DNA of 64,000 nt from Megasphaera stantonii. Lineage in GTDB: Bacteria; Bacillota; Negativicutes; Veillonellales; Megasphaeraceae. Positions 1 to 10,789 of this stretch are shown here, piece after piece. The position numbers and the translations under genes were made by a program. The notes beneath the pieces were generated by a model, which saw only the letters and a program-made list of their open reading frames with translations, searched no databases and was not told where the DNA came from. The DNA lies in assembly GCF_003367905.1 (NCBI RefSeq), contig NZ_CP029462.1, positions 124,001-188,000 on the forward strand. The letters run 5' to 3'. The first letter of the stretch is position 1; every line of letters starts with the position of its first letter.

Positions 1-689
1 CCGCTGGCGGCGGCGATGATATTGCCTTCGACGTCGATGTTGAATACGACGATGGGAATGTTATTGTTCATGCACAGCGTCGTAGCCGTCGCGTCCATGA
101 CTTTGAGCTCTTTATTGATGACATCCATGTAGGACAAGCGGCGGAACATCTTCGCGTCGGGATTGAGCTTCGGGTCGCTGTCGTATACGCCGTCTACGCC
201 GTTCTTTGCCATGAGGATTGCGTCGGCTTCGATTTCTGCAGCCCGCAGTGCCGCCGTCGTATCCGTAGAGAAATAGGGATTGCCCGTACCAGCGCCGAAG
301 ATGACGACGCGGCCCTTTTCCATGTGGCGGATCGCCCGGCGGCGGATGTACGGTTCTGCAACCTGCTGCATGTTGATAGCCGTCTGTACGCGCGTCGCAA
401 CGCCGTTCTTTTCCATAGCGTCCTGCAGCGCCAGGGCGTTCATGACCGTTGCCAGCATGCCCATGTAGTCAGCTGATACGCGGTCCATGCCTTTTGCGCT
501 GCCCGACAGGCCGCGCCAGATATTACCGCCACCTACGACGATAGCTACCTGAATGCCCAGCTTATTTACTTCTACGACTTGCTTGGCAATTGTTTCGACC
601 GTTTCCGGGTCGATGCCGTATCCCTGGGCTCCCGCCAACGCTTCGCCGCTCAATTTCAATACAATGCGATTATATTTTTTCGTTTCCAT
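1..689 (-). CDS. pyrH: UMP kinase, 3' end cut by window edge
   Basis: This is the N-terminal 229 or so residues of uridylate kinase, which phosphorylates UMP to UDP in the cytoplasm for pyrimidine nucleotide synthesis. The protein begins [20 protein letters not shown], the typical amino-acid-kinase start with the KLSGEA phosphate-binding segment. The [10 protein letters not shown] glycine loop and the [16 protein letters not shown]-like nucleotide-binding stretch follow (a second T is present in that run). The start ATG at 689 has a GGAGG-type ribosome site just upstream. It is the last visible gene of rpsB-tsf-pyrH, a common order in Firmicutes. The C-terminus lies outside the window, so completeness cannot be judged. 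Confidence 0.95.
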   Translation of the reverse strand, partial: METKKYNRIVLKLSGEALAGAQGYGIDPETVETIAKQVVEVNKLGIQVAIVVGGGNIWRGLSGSAKGMDRVSADYMGMLATVMNALALQDAMEKNGVATRVQTAINMQQVAEPYIRRRAIRHMEKGRVVIFGAGTGNPYFSTDTTAALRAAEIEADAILMAKNGVDGVYDSDPKLNPDAKMFRRLSYMDVINKELKVMDATATTLCMNNNIPIVVFNIDVEGNIIAAAS

Positions 690-742
690 ACCAAGGCCTC
701 CTGCTCCCGGCGCTGCCGCGCCGTATAAAGTCACATTAGAAA

Positions 743-773
743 ATAAGAGAACACGAAAATGGTGTTCTCTTAT
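743..773 (-). terminator. 12-bp hairpin in the tsf-pyrH gap
   Basis: ATAAGAGAACAC at 743-754 pairs perfectly with its complement at 762-773. There is no T-run behind it on the minus strand, so it is more likely an RNA processing or stability element, or a weak attenuator inside the operon, than a full terminator. Confidence 0.4.
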
Positions 774-781
774 ATGCAATC

Positions 782-1429
782 TTATTTAGCTTGTGCCATA
801 ACTTCGGAAACGAAATCGTCGTTGCGCTTCTGGAGGCCTTCGCCCAATTCGTAGCGGGTGTAACGGCGGATGTCGATTTTTTCACCGATTTTAGCGATAT
901 TTTCAGTAATAACCTGCTGAATCGTCTTGTCGGAATCTTTGATGAATTCCTGGTCGAGCAAGCAGTTTTCTTTGTAGAATTTTTCGATACGGCCGACGAT
1001 CATCTTTTCGACGATTTTTTCCGGTTTGCCTTCGTTCAGAGCCTGCTGGCGGAGAACTTCTTTTTCATGTTCGAGAACGTCTTCCGGAACGTCTTCTCTC
1101 TTGAGGTATGCCGGGTTAGCTGCGGCGATCTGCATTGCAATGTCTTTGCAGAGGTCTTTGAAGTTGTCCGTCTGGGCTACGAAGTCCGTTTCGCAGTTGA
1201 TTTCTACGAGAACGCCGATGCGGCCGTTGCCGTGGATATAGGAGTAAACCAAGCCTTCAGCTGCGATGCGGTCTGCTTTTTTAGCAGCGGCTGCCAAGCC
1301 TTTTTCGCGAAGGAAGTCGATTGCTTTTTCCATATCTCCATCCGTAGCTGCGAGCGCTTTTTTGCAGTCCATCATGCCAGCGCCAGTTTTTGTTCTTAAA
1401 TCTTTTACCATGCTTGCTGTAATAGCCAT
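782..1429 (-). CDS. tsf: Translation elongation factor Ts (short form)
   Basis: EF-Ts is the nucleotide exchange factor for EF-Tu and acts in the cytoplasm during translation. The 215-residue protein has the N-terminal UBA-like domain ([19 protein letters not shown], about residues 8-26) and the EF-Tu-contact motif [14 protein letters not shown] near residues 80-95. It is clearly shorter than the roughly 280-residue enterobacterial protein and resembles the shorter forms known from several other phyla. It lies between rpsB and pyrH on the same strand, as expected for this operon. The start ATG follows a clear AGGAGG site. Confidence 0.97.
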   Translation of the reverse strand: MAITASMVKDLRTKTGAGMMDCKKALAATDGDMEKAIDFLREKGLAAAAKKADRIAAEGLVYSYIHGNGRIGVLVEINCETDFVAQTDNFKDLCKDIAMQIAAANPAYLKREDVPEDVLEHEKEVLRQQALNEGKPEKIVEKMIVGRIEKFYKENCLLDQEFIKDSDKTIQQVITENIAKIGEKIDIRRYTRYELGEGLQKRNDDFVSEVMAQAK

Positions 1430-1467
1430 CTTAGATATTCCTCCTAAACATAATATACAGTTTGAAT

Positions 1468-1498
1468 AAAGGTAAGGAATGAAGCACTCCTTACCTTT
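1468..1498 (-). terminator. 11-bp hairpin between rpsB and tsf
   Basis: AAAGGTAAGGA at 1468-1478 pairs perfectly with 1488-1498 around a 9-nt loop. The minus-strand sequence after the stem is only moderately T-rich. It probably adjusts the rpsB to tsf ratio by partial termination or mRNA processing. Confidence 0.45.
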
Positions 1499-1535
1499 AT
1501 ATAATGAGCCATGTAGTTCTCAAAGGGCCGATGTC

Positions 1536-2285
1536 TTAGTTTTCTTCAGCGACAGCTTCCGTTTCAACGGCTGCTTCTTCAGCGGCGCCTTCTTCAACCT
1601 GTTCGCCCTGGTTGCCTTCCAAAACGGCGTCGGCGATTTTGCCGGTCAGCAGTTTTACGGCGCGGATAGCGTCGTCGTTTGCCGGAATCGGGTAGTCGAT
1701 GAGGTCGGGATCGCAGTTCGTGTCAACCGTAGCGATGATGGGGATGTTCAATTTGCGGGCTTCCGATACGGCGATTTCTTCTTTTTTCGGGTCGATAACG
1801 AAGAGAGCGTCCGGAAGTTTCTTCATGTCTTTGATGCCGCCGAGGTATTTCTGGAGTTTTTCCATTTCGTGTTTCAAAATGGTAACTTCCTTCTTCGGCA
1901 ATACGTCGAACGTGCCGTCTTCAGCCTGTTTTTCCAGCGTCTTCAAGCGTTTTACGCGTTTTTCAATCGTCTGGAAGTTGGTCAGCATGCCGCCGAGCCA
2001 GCGTTCGTTTACATAGAACTGATTGCAGCGTTCGGCTTCGTTTTTAATGGATTCCTGAGCCTGTTTTTTCGTGCCGACGAAAAGGATCTTGCCGCCTTCA
2101 GCAGCCAGGTCGCGTACGAAATTGTAAGCTTCGTCCATTTTCTTTACGGTTTTCTGCAAGTCGATGATGTAGATGCCGTTGCGTTCCGTGAAGATGAAAC
2201 GAGCCATTTTAGGGTTCCAGCGGCGAGTCTGGTGACCGAAGTGAACGCCTGCTTCCAATAATTGTTTCATAGATACTACTGCCAT
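1536..2285 (-). CDS. rpsB: 30S ribosomal protein S2
   Basis: S2 binds late to the 30S subunit and is needed for S1 docking and translation initiation. The 249-residue protein starts [20 protein letters not shown] and carries the diagnostic [14 protein letters not shown] segment, followed by the family's [17 protein letters not shown] and [14 protein letters not shown] blocks. The last 20 or so residues are an acidic Glu/Ala tail. It is the first gene of the rpsB-tsf-pyrH operon. The start has a GGAGGAG site five to eight bases upstream. Confidence 0.98.
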   Translation of the reverse strand: MAVVSMKQLLEAGVHFGHQTRRWNPKMARFIFTERNGIYIIDLQKTVKKMDEAYNFVRDLAAEGGKILFVGTKKQAQESIKNEAERCNQFYVNERWLGGMLTNFQTIEKRVKRLKTLEKQAEDGTFDVLPKKEVTILKHEMEKLQKYLGGIKDMKKLPDALFVIDPKKEEIAVSEARKLNIPIIATVDTNCDPDLIDYPIPANDDAIRAVKLLTGKIADAVLEGNQGEQVEEGAAEEAAVETEAVAEEN

Positions 2286-2403
2286 AATTGTTACTCCTCC
2301 TGTTGTTCCTCCGCCCGGTCATCGCCTGCCGTCACTGCCGAGCAGCACAGCTGCAGGCTCACCAAGCGTGCGTATTTTTAAGCATAGTACTTAAACCTTT
2401 GCT

Positions 2404-2432
2404 ATTATATCACATTGTCTTCGACTGCACAA
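2404..2432 (-). promoter_or_regulatory. Sigma-A-type promoter of rpsB operon
   Basis: On the minus strand a TTGTGC -35 (2427-2432) and a perfect TATAAT -10 (2404-2409) are separated by 17 bp, about 120 bp upstream of rpsB. The leader between them and rpsB is long enough for an S2-type autoregulatory structure, but I could not identify one with confidence. Confidence 0.65.
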
Positions 2433-2445
2433 GCCGTTTTTACGC

Positions 2446-2483
2446 AAAAAAAGCCGCTCCTGCATGTACTGCCCGGAGCGGCT
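2446..2483 (-). terminator. Intrinsic terminator of the 3D-domain gene
   Basis: AGCCGCTCC (2452-2460) pairs with GGAGCGGCT (2475-2483) and a run of seven T follows on the minus strand. It starts a few bases after the stop codon of the 3D-domain gene. Confidence 0.85.
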
Positions 2484-2489
2484 CCGCCT

Positions 2490-3467
2490 CTATTCCAAAA
2501 TATATACCGGCACGGTGCGCCGTCCGAAGACCATGCAGGAATTGTAATCTTCCATGCACAAGTCGATGCGGTTTCCTAAAATATCTCCGCCCGTATCTTC
2601 GGCAATGGCTACGCCGTATCCCGGGATATACACCCGCGTTCCCAGCGGAATGACGTTGGGGTCTACGGCGACGACGCCGTAACGGGCGACGGTACCCATC
2701 TTGGTAATGCCCGCGCCGTTGCCGTCCGACGGCAGGTACGCTGTCGCTTCCATCGTAAAGACTTCCTTATACTTGGACACGTCGCCCGTATTGAGCGTTA
2801 CGGTCTCCTGCGTGCCTACGCGGCGGATCAGGGGCTGCATTTCCGTCACCAGCGTCGTAGAGACGACTTCCTTCCCGACGACCTGGCCGTCGAGGCTGAT
2901 GATATGAACAGTGACCTTCTTGCGGCCGTTCATCCCTTCCTGGACGATTTCTTCCTGACCCTGGCTCAGATTTTCATCAGGGATGCTTTCAATGGCAAAG
3001 GGAACGACTTCGTCTTCCGTGATGGCCTTGCGGGAAATATTCCCAATGCGTATCGTCATATCAGGAACGACCGGCGCGGACGTATCGCCGTAGGGACGAT
3101 AATTCTCCGCGTCGTATCCATATTGTTCGGCTACTTCCTGTACGGTCTTTTTGGCGGACATAACAGTTTGTTGTTTACCCTTATGTTCCAATATGACGGG
3201 AACGGCCCGGCGAACCGTAACGGCAGTTCCTTCTAATAATTCGGATGTGGACATTTCAATTTCATCATATGACCCGAGCGCAATATTATTTTCGCGCATC
3301 AGCGCGTCAGCATTGACGGCGTGCGTATAGACAGAACGAGTCGCGCCGTCGGTCTGGATTGTGACGGATTTTCCTTTGTCAATAAATCCAGCTAAGGAAA
3401 CTATGATTAATAAAGCGACTAAGGTTGCATACATGCGAGTAATGGGCCCTTGATATCGTTTGTTCAT
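2490..3467 (-). CDS. YabE-like cell-wall protein with G5 and 3D domains
   Basis: The protein is predicted to act outside the inner membrane on peptidoglycan. It has an N-terminal membrane anchor or signal (residues about 10-30), a DUF348-like repeat region, a G5-type domain (about 150-220) and a C-terminal 3D domain. The 3D domain shows MEATAY, GVVAVDPNVIPLGT and the two catalytic-type aspartates in AEDTGG and IDL. Such proteins resemble resuscitation-promoting-factor or lytic transglycosylase relatives of Firmicutes. I set the start at ATG 3467, 6 bp after an AGGAGG site; a TTG one codon upstream would sit too close to it. The gene stands alone between its own promoter and terminator. The exact substrate is not known. 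Confidence 0.85.
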   Translation of the reverse strand: MNKRYQGPITRMYATLVALLIIVSLAGFIDKGKSVTIQTDGATRSVYTHAVNADALMRENNIALGSYDEIEMSTSELLEGTAVTVRRAVPVILEHKGKQQTVMSAKKTVQEVAEQYGYDAENYRPYGDTSAPVVPDMTIRIGNISRKAITEDEVVPFAIESIPDENLSQGQEEIVQEGMNGRKKVTVHIISLDGQVVGKEVVSTTLVTEMQPLIRRVGTQETVTLNTGDVSKYKEVFTMEATAYLPSDGNGAGITKMGTVARYGVVAVDPNVIPLGTRVYIPGYGVAIAEDTGGDILGNRIDLCMEDYNSCMVFGRRTVPVYILE

Positions 3468-3553
3468 CAAATCCCTCCTAACTGGAAATCATTCTATCAA
3501 AGGCCTGTTACCCTGTCAATTTTTATCGGTTAACAATAATAGCAAAAATGAGG

Positions 3554-3583
3554 TAAATATCATATCTTCAGCACGATTGTCAA
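3554..3583 (-). promoter_or_regulatory. Probable promoter of the 3D-domain gene
   Basis: A perfect TTGACA -35 (3578-3583) lies 18 bp from a weak TATTTA -10 (3554-3559), about 90 bp upstream of the start. The rest of the gap from 3584 to 3794 is AT-rich and shows no gene or structure I can support. Confidence 0.5.
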
Positions 3584-3794
3584 CATTAAAGGGCCTGCGA
3601 AAAGGCTGTTTATACTGCGTGATAAGGGCGATTTTGAGAGAGCTTTACATGGTTTCCCACATTAAAGTAAAATTTTTTCAAAAAAGTATATTTTTGTGGT
3701 GAAAAAATCCTGTTTTTCTTGCAAAATATATCCTGTCCCCCACTTTCCTCATATGCCGTCCCTTTTATATTGGTTTTCTGCTCCATGAAAGCGC

Positions 3795-3820
3795 AAAAAA
3801 CGTCCCCTCCGCAGGGAGGG
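3795..3820 (-). terminator. Intrinsic terminator of ppk1
   Basis: CGTCCCCTCC (3801-3810) pairs with GGAGGGGACG around a four-base loop (the complementary arm runs to about 3824). Six T follow on the minus strand. It directly follows the ppk1 stop. Confidence 0.88.
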
Positions 3821-3839
3821 GACGTCGAAGGCACGGCGC

Positions 3840-5945
3840 TTAACGGCGCTTGCTTTTCTTATGCTTTTTGTGTTTTTCTTCTGCTTCATGCTGGAGCATC
3901 ATCTGGGCGTGAATCGGCGCTGCATCGGTCGGCCGTTCGTCGGCAATGTAGCGATACGTGCCGTCGGAATTCATGGCGTAGGCTTTTACATTGTCGTTGA
4001 AATACAGCGACAGGATTCCCTTGATGCGTTCCTTATGGGGACCGTATTCGACGGGAATCATCAGTTCCACCCGTTCGTTCAGGTTGCGGGGCATCCAGTC
4101 GGCCGACGAGATGAATACGTCTTCTTCCCCGTTATTGTAGAAGTAGAATAAACGGCTGTGTTCGAGGAACCGGCCGACGACGCTGTGCACTTCGATGTTT
4201 TCGCTGATTCCCGGCAGTCCCGGCCGCAGGACGCAGATCCCGCGGACGATGAGATGGATTTTAACGCCGGCAGCCGACGCTTCGTACAATTTAGCGATGA
4301 CCTCCTTGTCAAGGAGGGAATTCATCTTGGCGACGATGAAGGCTTTCTTGCCCTTTTTAGCCCAGGCCGTTTCCTGTTCTATCTTTTCATAAATCCGTTC
4401 GCGCAGATTCAGCGGCGCGACGGCCAGCTTGTTCCACTGCGGCGGGTCAGAATATCCCGACAGGAGATTGAAAAAGGCTGAGGCGTCGACGCCGATGAGC
4501 GTATTGGCCGTCAGGATGCCTACGTCCGTGTAAATGCGGGCCGTCTTGCCGTTGTAGTTGCCCGTCGCCAAATGGACGTAACGGCGGATGCCTTCTTCTT
4601 CTCGGCGGACTACCAGGGTGATTTTCGAATGGGTCTTTAATCCCATGATGCCGTAAATAACGTGGCAGCCGGCCTTTTCCAGCTTGCGGGCCATGAAGAT
4701 GTTGTTTTCTTCGTCAAACCGGGCCTTAACTTCCATGAGGACCGTGACCTGTTTGCCGTTTTCTGCAGCTTCCGCCAATGCGGCGATGATGGGAGACCGG
4801 CTGCTGACGCGGTACAGGGTCTGCTTGATAGCCAGCACATCCGGGTCTGTAGCAGCTAATTTGATAAAGTTCTCTACAGTATCAAAGGTTTCGTACGGAT
4901 GATGTACCATAATATCCTGCTTAGCAATGGCCGTCCACATATCAGGTGCGCCAAGTTCTTCCAATTCATACGACGGCTGAGGCGACGCGGCAGGATAACG
5001 GAGATGATCATACCCCTCGATTCCCGTAAAGGAGAAAAATACCTTGCAGTCCAAGGGGCCGGGTATCATATACAAGTCCTTGTCTTCCAGCTGCAGCTCG
5101 CCGCGCAGGAATTCCCGGACCATACGGCTCGCCGACTGGGCCAGTTCCAAGCGGACGGCTGCGCCCTTGCGGCGTTTTTTCAGGGATTTTTCCACTTCTA
5201 CGAGCAAATCTTCCGCTTCGTCGTCAATATCTAGGTCGGCGTCGCGGGTTATGCGGAACGGCACGGCTTCGAGGATATCGCAGCCCAGGAAGAAACGGTT
5301 GGCATAGGCGCCGAGGATGTCCTCCAGAAAGAGGAACTGCTTCGCGTCGCCGGCAGCTACGGGCACCTTGATGATGCGGGGAATGATCGGCGACGGCACG
5401 GGCAAAATGGCCGTCTTTACCGACGTATCGCCCTGTTTCTTGCGCAGCAGGACGGCCAGATTCAGATTCAGGCTGGCGAGGAAGGGAAAGGGATGGCTCG
5501 AGTCGACGGCCATAGGCGTGACGACGGGGTAAATTTCCCGCTCGAAATAGCTGTCCAGCCAGATGCGCTGCTCTTCATTCAGCTCGTCGACGCTGACAAA
5601 ATGAAGGCCTTCCTGCTGCAGCTTGTCCTGAATGACCGAATAATATTCGTACTGCTGGTCCACCAGCGTGTGTACCATAGACTGGATGGCTTCAAACTGC
5701 TCTTGCGGCGTCATGCCGGCAATGTCGATATGCTTAACGCCGCTTTCGATGAGGTGTTTGACGCCGGCCACGCGGATCATAAAGAATTCGTCCAGATTTG
5801 ACGCGGCAATAGCTACGAAATTCAGCTGTTCCAGCAAGGGATTGGACGGCACGATGGCTTCCCGCAGAACCCGTTCGTTAAACTTGATCCACGTACATTC
5901 CCGGTTTAAATAATTTTCTGGTTCTGTATACTTCAAAATAGTCAC
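3840..5945 (-). CDS. ppk1: Polyphosphate kinase 1
   Basis: PPK1 reversibly transfers the gamma phosphate of ATP to growing polyphosphate. The 701-residue protein shows the N-terminal NRECTWIKFNERVLREA block. The two catalytic-histidine regions are RYVHLATGNYNGKTAR in the first phospholipase-D-like domain and FLEHSRLFYF in the second. Length is normal for the family. The start is GTG at 5945, immediately after the stop codon of the upstream Ppx/GppA-like gene, with an AAGGAT site inside that gene, so the two are likely translationally coupled. The C-terminus is rich in Lys/His/Arg. The gene ends at a strong terminator. Confidence 0.96.
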   Translation of the reverse strand: MTILKYTEPENYLNRECTWIKFNERVLREAIVPSNPLLEQLNFVAIAASNLDEFFMIRVAGVKHLIESGVKHIDIAGMTPQEQFEAIQSMVHTLVDQQYEYYSVIQDKLQQEGLHFVSVDELNEEQRIWLDSYFEREIYPVVTPMAVDSSHPFPFLASLNLNLAVLLRKKQGDTSVKTAILPVPSPIIPRIIKVPVAAGDAKQFLFLEDILGAYANRFFLGCDILEAVPFRITRDADLDIDDEAEDLLVEVEKSLKKRRKGAAVRLELAQSASRMVREFLRGELQLEDKDLYMIPGPLDCKVFFSFTGIEGYDHLRYPAASPQPSYELEELGAPDMWTAIAKQDIMVHHPYETFDTVENFIKLAATDPDVLAIKQTLYRVSSRSPIIAALAEAAENGKQVTVLMEVKARFDEENNIFMARKLEKAGCHVIYGIMGLKTHSKITLVVRREEEGIRRYVHLATGNYNGKTARIYTDVGILTANTLIGVDASAFFNLLSGYSDPPQWNKLAVAPLNLRERIYEKIEQETAWAKKGKKAFIVAKMNSLLDKEVIAKLYEASAAGVKIHLIVRGICVLRPGLPGISENIEVHSVVGRFLEHSRLFYFYNNGEEDVFISSADWMPRNLNERVELMIPVEYGPHKERIKGILSLYFNDNVKAYAMNSDGTYRYIADERPTDAAPIHAQMMLQHEAEEKHKKHKKSKRR

Positions 5946-7490
5946 TTATCCTTTCAGTAATTTAGGCGAAATGCCGAAGACTTCGGCGAAATTGACGGCC
6001 GTCTTCATGAACGTCCACCGTTCCAGGGAAATATCCAAATCGGAATGGTAGCGGACGATGAGTTCGTTGCCGACCAATTCGGCCTGTATGCGCTTTATCT
6101 TTCCTAAATGGCTCTTGTCGAGGGAGTCGGCCAGGCTGAAAATCGCCGCGAGCTTGGCCGCCGTAATCTTCTGCTCCGGCGACAGGACGTCGTACATGTC
6201 CGACGAATCCTGTATCACGCCACCGTCGGCGTAATAGGCAATGTTGGCCAGCACTTCCTTTTCTTCGTCTGTAATGCCGAATAAGTCCGTTTCCATGATA
6301 AGGTGATACGTGCAGAGATTGTGCTTGCGGATGTTGACGTATTTGCCCGTTTCATGAAGGATCGACGCCAGCTGCAGCAAGTAGCCGCACGAGAATTTCA
6401 AGCCGATTTCCTTATACACGGCGTTGAACAAAATACCGCAGAACTCGCCTACGCAGGCGGCATGTTCCGGCGCGTACCAATACTTGCCGGCAATGCGGCG
6501 CGTCAAGTTGAGCAGCAGCCCCCGCTGATGGGCTACGTAAGAATTATCGGTCTGCTCGGCTACGTAATGCATGGAATAGCCCTCCGTAAAGGTCGTGCTC
6601 ATCATGACCAGCAGGTCGACGTCGATGATGCGCAGGAGCTCGTAATACAGGAGCAGCGTCGGCATGATGACGTTGGCCAGATTTTCCGAAAGCTTGCAGC
6701 GCTGCATGAGCTTAAAGGGCGTAATGCCGTGGAAGGAATTGACGAACTGGCGCAGCTCGTCGGCCTTGATGAGGCGGACGCCGTTCGTTTCTTCCTTATG
6801 CATGAGCTTGCCGATGAGCGTTGCCGCCCGGCCCGACAGGACGATGTATTTAATATCGTGATGGCGCACGCTGGCCCACAGGGGGGACAAGGCGCCGTAG
6901 ATGTATTCGCGGGCTGCCGTCGGAAAGGTCAGCTCTTCCCGCTGCTTAGGCGTGAAGTTTTCCAAAATGCGCAGCGAGCCGATGTGGACGTTTTGCTGAA
7001 ACAGGAGCTCGTCCGATTTCCAGCAGGTCAGCCCTACGCCGCCGGACGTAATATCCAGCAGGAGGACGGCCTTGTCGGCAAAGTTGAATTTCCCCTTCAG
7101 TACGTGATAATACAAGCCGAAGAATTTATAGTAAATTTCCTTGGCCATGCGCACGACAGTGACGCGGAAGCCCGTGCGGAAATAAATTTGATCGATGACA
7201 TTGAGCAGGTTGTCGGCTTCGCGGATAGCCGTCGTCGACAAGACGCGCACGTCCGTGACGTCGTAGTCCCGCAGGAGCTGCTTGAATTTATTTAAAATCG
7301 TGCAGATTTCGTTGAGAGACTGGAAGCTGACGTGATGGCGCGTAAAGACTTCCCCGCCGTACTGGACTTCCCGCGATACATTTTCAATGACCTCCATATC
7401 GTCCAGCGACGAATACGCGATGATTTTCAAGGTCATATTGACCGTGCCGATATGTATGATGCCAAATTGCCGCTTGGCCTGATATTCCAT
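5946..7490 (-). CDS. Ppx/GppA-HD-like protein with degenerate active sites
   Basis: The 514-residue protein has the layout of a Ppx/GppA exopolyphosphatase: two ASKHA lobes (about 1-310) and a C-terminal HD-type helical domain (about 320-510). Alignment by eye with the intact paralogue at 7792-9324 shows key losses. The first phosphate loop reads IHIGTVNMT instead of IDMGSNSIR. The catalytic-Glu segment reads VRMAKEIYY instead of ITGEREAYL. The second loop reads LDITSGGVG instead of FDLGGASVE. The HD motif reads LHETGKYVN instead of LHDVGKIIN. I infer a non-catalytic sensor of polyphosphate or (p)ppGpp, possibly controlling the coupled ppk1, but catalysis cannot be excluded without assay. Confidence 0.8.
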   Translation of the reverse strand: MEYQAKRQFGIIHIGTVNMTLKIIAYSSLDDMEVIENVSREVQYGGEVFTRHHVSFQSLNEICTILNKFKQLLRDYDVTDVRVLSTTAIREADNLLNVIDQIYFRTGFRVTVVRMAKEIYYKFFGLYYHVLKGKFNFADKAVLLLDITSGGVGLTCWKSDELLFQQNVHIGSLRILENFTPKQREELTFPTAAREYIYGALSPLWASVRHHDIKYIVLSGRAATLIGKLMHKEETNGVRLIKADELRQFVNSFHGITPFKLMQRCKLSENLANVIMPTLLLYYELLRIIDVDLLVMMSTTFTEGYSMHYVAEQTDNSYVAHQRGLLLNLTRRIAGKYWYAPEHAACVGEFCGILFNAVYKEIGLKFSCGYLLQLASILHETGKYVNIRKHNLCTYHLIMETDLFGITDEEKEVLANIAYYADGGVIQDSSDMYDVLSPEQKITAAKLAAIFSLADSLDKSHLGKIKRIQAELVGNELIVRYHSDLDISLERWTFMKTAVNFAEVFGISPKLLKG

Positions 7491-7791
7491 AGTAGTTCCT
7501 CGCCTTCCTTGCTGATGACGCGAAGACTCTCTCCCCGCCGTCTCTTCATATATTATACATGAAATACCGGCGATGGTGGCGATCTTTTTGTATAATTTGT
7601 GTAAAAAATGAAAAAAGCTTGTATAATAGGCGGCTCTGCAAAAAATACGGAAGAATCCTCCCCATTTTCTTTAGTCATACGAATTATTTCCATTTCGTTT
7701 TAACGGCAAATTTTGCAAAATCGTTTCATCGTCTCGGCAAGATGTAGTATAATAACAGAAGATTATGGATTACAAAGAAAAGAGGTATACA
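7491..7791. promoter_or_regulatory. Divergent intergenic region of the two Ppx-like genes
   Basis: This AT-rich 301-bp gap must carry divergent promoters. A perfect TATAAT (7748-7753) sits 38 bp before the start of the plus-strand ppx gene, with only a weak TTTCAT -35 at 18 bp. For the minus-strand gene I see several TATAAT-like hexamers and no clear choice. Confidence 0.4.
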
Positions 7792-9324
7792 ATGGAAAAA
7801 TTAGCCATCATCGATATGGGCTCCAACTCCATCCGGTTTGTCGTCCTCCAGATAAACGACAACAAATCGTATTCCTTCCTGTATCAGGAAAAAGAATCCA
7901 TACGCCTCGGGCAAGGCCTTACCCAGACGGGCGAACTGAGCGACGCCGGCATGGAACGGGCCATGAAATGCTTAAAGGTATATAAGCACATCATGGAGGT
8001 TATGGAAATCCAAAACTGCATCGCCGTCGCCACCGCCGCCGTGCGCAACGCCTCGAACGGCGACGAGTTCCTGAAGCGGATTTACGCGGAAACGGGCGTA
8101 GCCATGACTGTCATTACAGGCGAACGGGAAGCCTATCTCGGCTATTTGGGCGTCATCAACACCATCGCCATGAAGGACTTTCTCCTGTTCGACTTGGGCG
8201 GCGCCAGCGTCGAGCTGACCCTGGTGCAAGAAGGCGAACCAGTTCATTCCGTTTCCATCCCCATCGGCGCCGTAACGGTTACGGAAAAATTCAATCTCCA
8301 GGGCAACGTAGACGCAATCGCCCTGCAGGACTGCCTGAAATTCGTACGGAAAAAGCTCCTCGCTGCCGACTGGATTAAAAATCTGCGCCTCCCCCTCGTC
8401 GGCATTGGCGGCACGGCCCGTACTTTTGCCAAGATGGATCAGCGGACAACGAATTACGAGCTGACGAAGGTGCATAACTACATCCTGCCGGCAGAGCACT
8501 TCGACGCCCTGTATACGGAAATTACGACGCGGACCAGCGCCAACCGCAAGAAGATCCCCGGCCTGTCGAGCGAACGGGCCGACCTCATCGTCGCCGGCGC
8601 CGCCGTCATCAAGACCCTGTTCGATACGGCAGGCAGCCCGGAACTGGTCGTCAGCGGCTGCGGCCTGCGCGAAGGGCTGTTCTTTGAATACTATACCTCT
8701 TACTTCCACCTGCCTGCGCCTCGTTTTGACGATATCCTGAAATTCAGCATCCGCAACTTCGTCGGCACCCTGGGCGGCATCGTCAACGAATCCCACTGCC
8801 AGCAGGTCACCCATACAGCAGGCCTTCTCTTTGACCAGCTGAAAGACCTGCACGGCTACGGCGAGCGGGAACGGCTGTACCTCACGACGGCGGCCCAGCT
8901 TCACGACGTAGGCAAAATCATCAATTTCTACGATCACGCCCGCCACTCGGCCTTCATGATCGGCCACGCGCCCCTGTACGGCCTGACGCAGCGCGAGCAG
9001 CTCATCGTCAGCTTCATCGCCGGCTTCCACCACGGCATCAGCCGCAAGACCCTGCGGGCCTACCGCTACGCCAACATGGTCACGGCAGAAGACTGGGCGA
9101 TGGTCCGCAAGCTCTCCACCTTCCTGGCCTTGGCCGAAGCATCGGACATTACGTACGAGCAAGTCGTCCAGGATATTCACGTCACCACTGCGGAAAACGT
9201 CGCCGTCGCCGTCATTACGACGGCTCCCGGCGTAGCCTACAACGCGGCGGACTACGAAATGAACCAGCTGACCAAGCAATTCAAAAAGGAATTCGGCATC
9301 TCCCTGCTCCTCGTCTGGAAGTGA
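7792..9324 (+). CDS. ppx: Exopolyphosphatase / pppGpp phosphohydrolase with HD domain
   Basis: Members of the Ppx/GppA family split phosphate from polyphosphate ends or convert pppGpp to ppGpp. The intact loops are AIIDMGSNSIRFV near the N-terminus, TGEREAYLGYLG (catalytic Glu region, about residue 112) and LFDLGGASVELTL (about 136). A C-terminal HD-like domain has LHDVGKIINFYDHARHS. At 510 residues it matches the longer Ppx class. I set the start at ATG 7792, six bases after AAGAGG; an ATG nine codons upstream lacks a ribosome site. It is divergent from the pseudoenzyme-ppk1 pair, which suggests joint control of polyphosphate level. Ppx versus GppA specificity cannot be told by eye. Confidence 0.92.
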   Translation: MEKLAIIDMGSNSIRFVVLQINDNKSYSFLYQEKESIRLGQGLTQTGELSDAGMERAMKCLKVYKHIMEVMEIQNCIAVATAAVRNASNGDEFLKRIYAETGVAMTVITGEREAYLGYLGVINTIAMKDFLLFDLGGASVELTLVQEGEPVHSVSIPIGAVTVTEKFNLQGNVDAIALQDCLKFVRKKLLAADWIKNLRLPLVGIGGTARTFAKMDQRTTNYELTKVHNYILPAEHFDALYTEITTRTSANRKKIPGLSSERADLIVAGAAVIKTLFDTAGSPELVVSGCGLREGLFFEYYTSYFHLPAPRFDDILKFSIRNFVGTLGGIVNESHCQQVTHTAGLLFDQLKDLHGYGERERLYLTTAAQLHDVGKIINFYDHARHSAFMIGHAPLYGLTQREQLIVSFIAGFHHGISRKTLRAYRYANMVTAEDWAMVRKLSTFLALAEASDITYEQVVQDIHVTTAENVAVAVITTAPGVAYNAADYEMNQLTKQFKKEFGISLLLVWK

Positions 9325-9357
9325 GCCTGTAAGGAGGCCATGTAATAGTATAAAGAA

Positions 9358-9397
9358 AGACACTTTCCAACGACATGTCAGAAAGTGTCTTTTTTTA
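9358..9397 (+). terminator. Intrinsic terminator shared by ppx and thiC
   Basis: AGACACTTTC pairs with GAAAGTGTCT (9381-9390) and seven T follow on the plus strand. On the minus strand the stem is followed by CTTTCTTTA, so it may also serve the convergent thiC. Confidence 0.82.
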
Positions 9398-9422
9398 TGT
9401 CTGTATATCAGATAGTTTCAGG

Positions 9423-10724
<1,302 letters not shown>

Positions 10725-10789
10725 AAAACGTACCTCCTGCTAATGAGTTTAACCTAAATATAGAAAGAAATGATAGAAACAGGTAAATA

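Noticed and set aside
9331-9345. AGGAGG followed by ATG-TAA downstream of ppx
   Set aside because: A start codon followed at once by a stop encodes nothing; it lies just before a terminator and is most likely chance.
7972-9363. Long open frame (463 codons) on the minus strand opposite ppx
   Set aside because: It is a shadow of the GC-rich codon pattern of ppx, has no ribosome site and no recognisable motif, and its strand lacks a promoter there.
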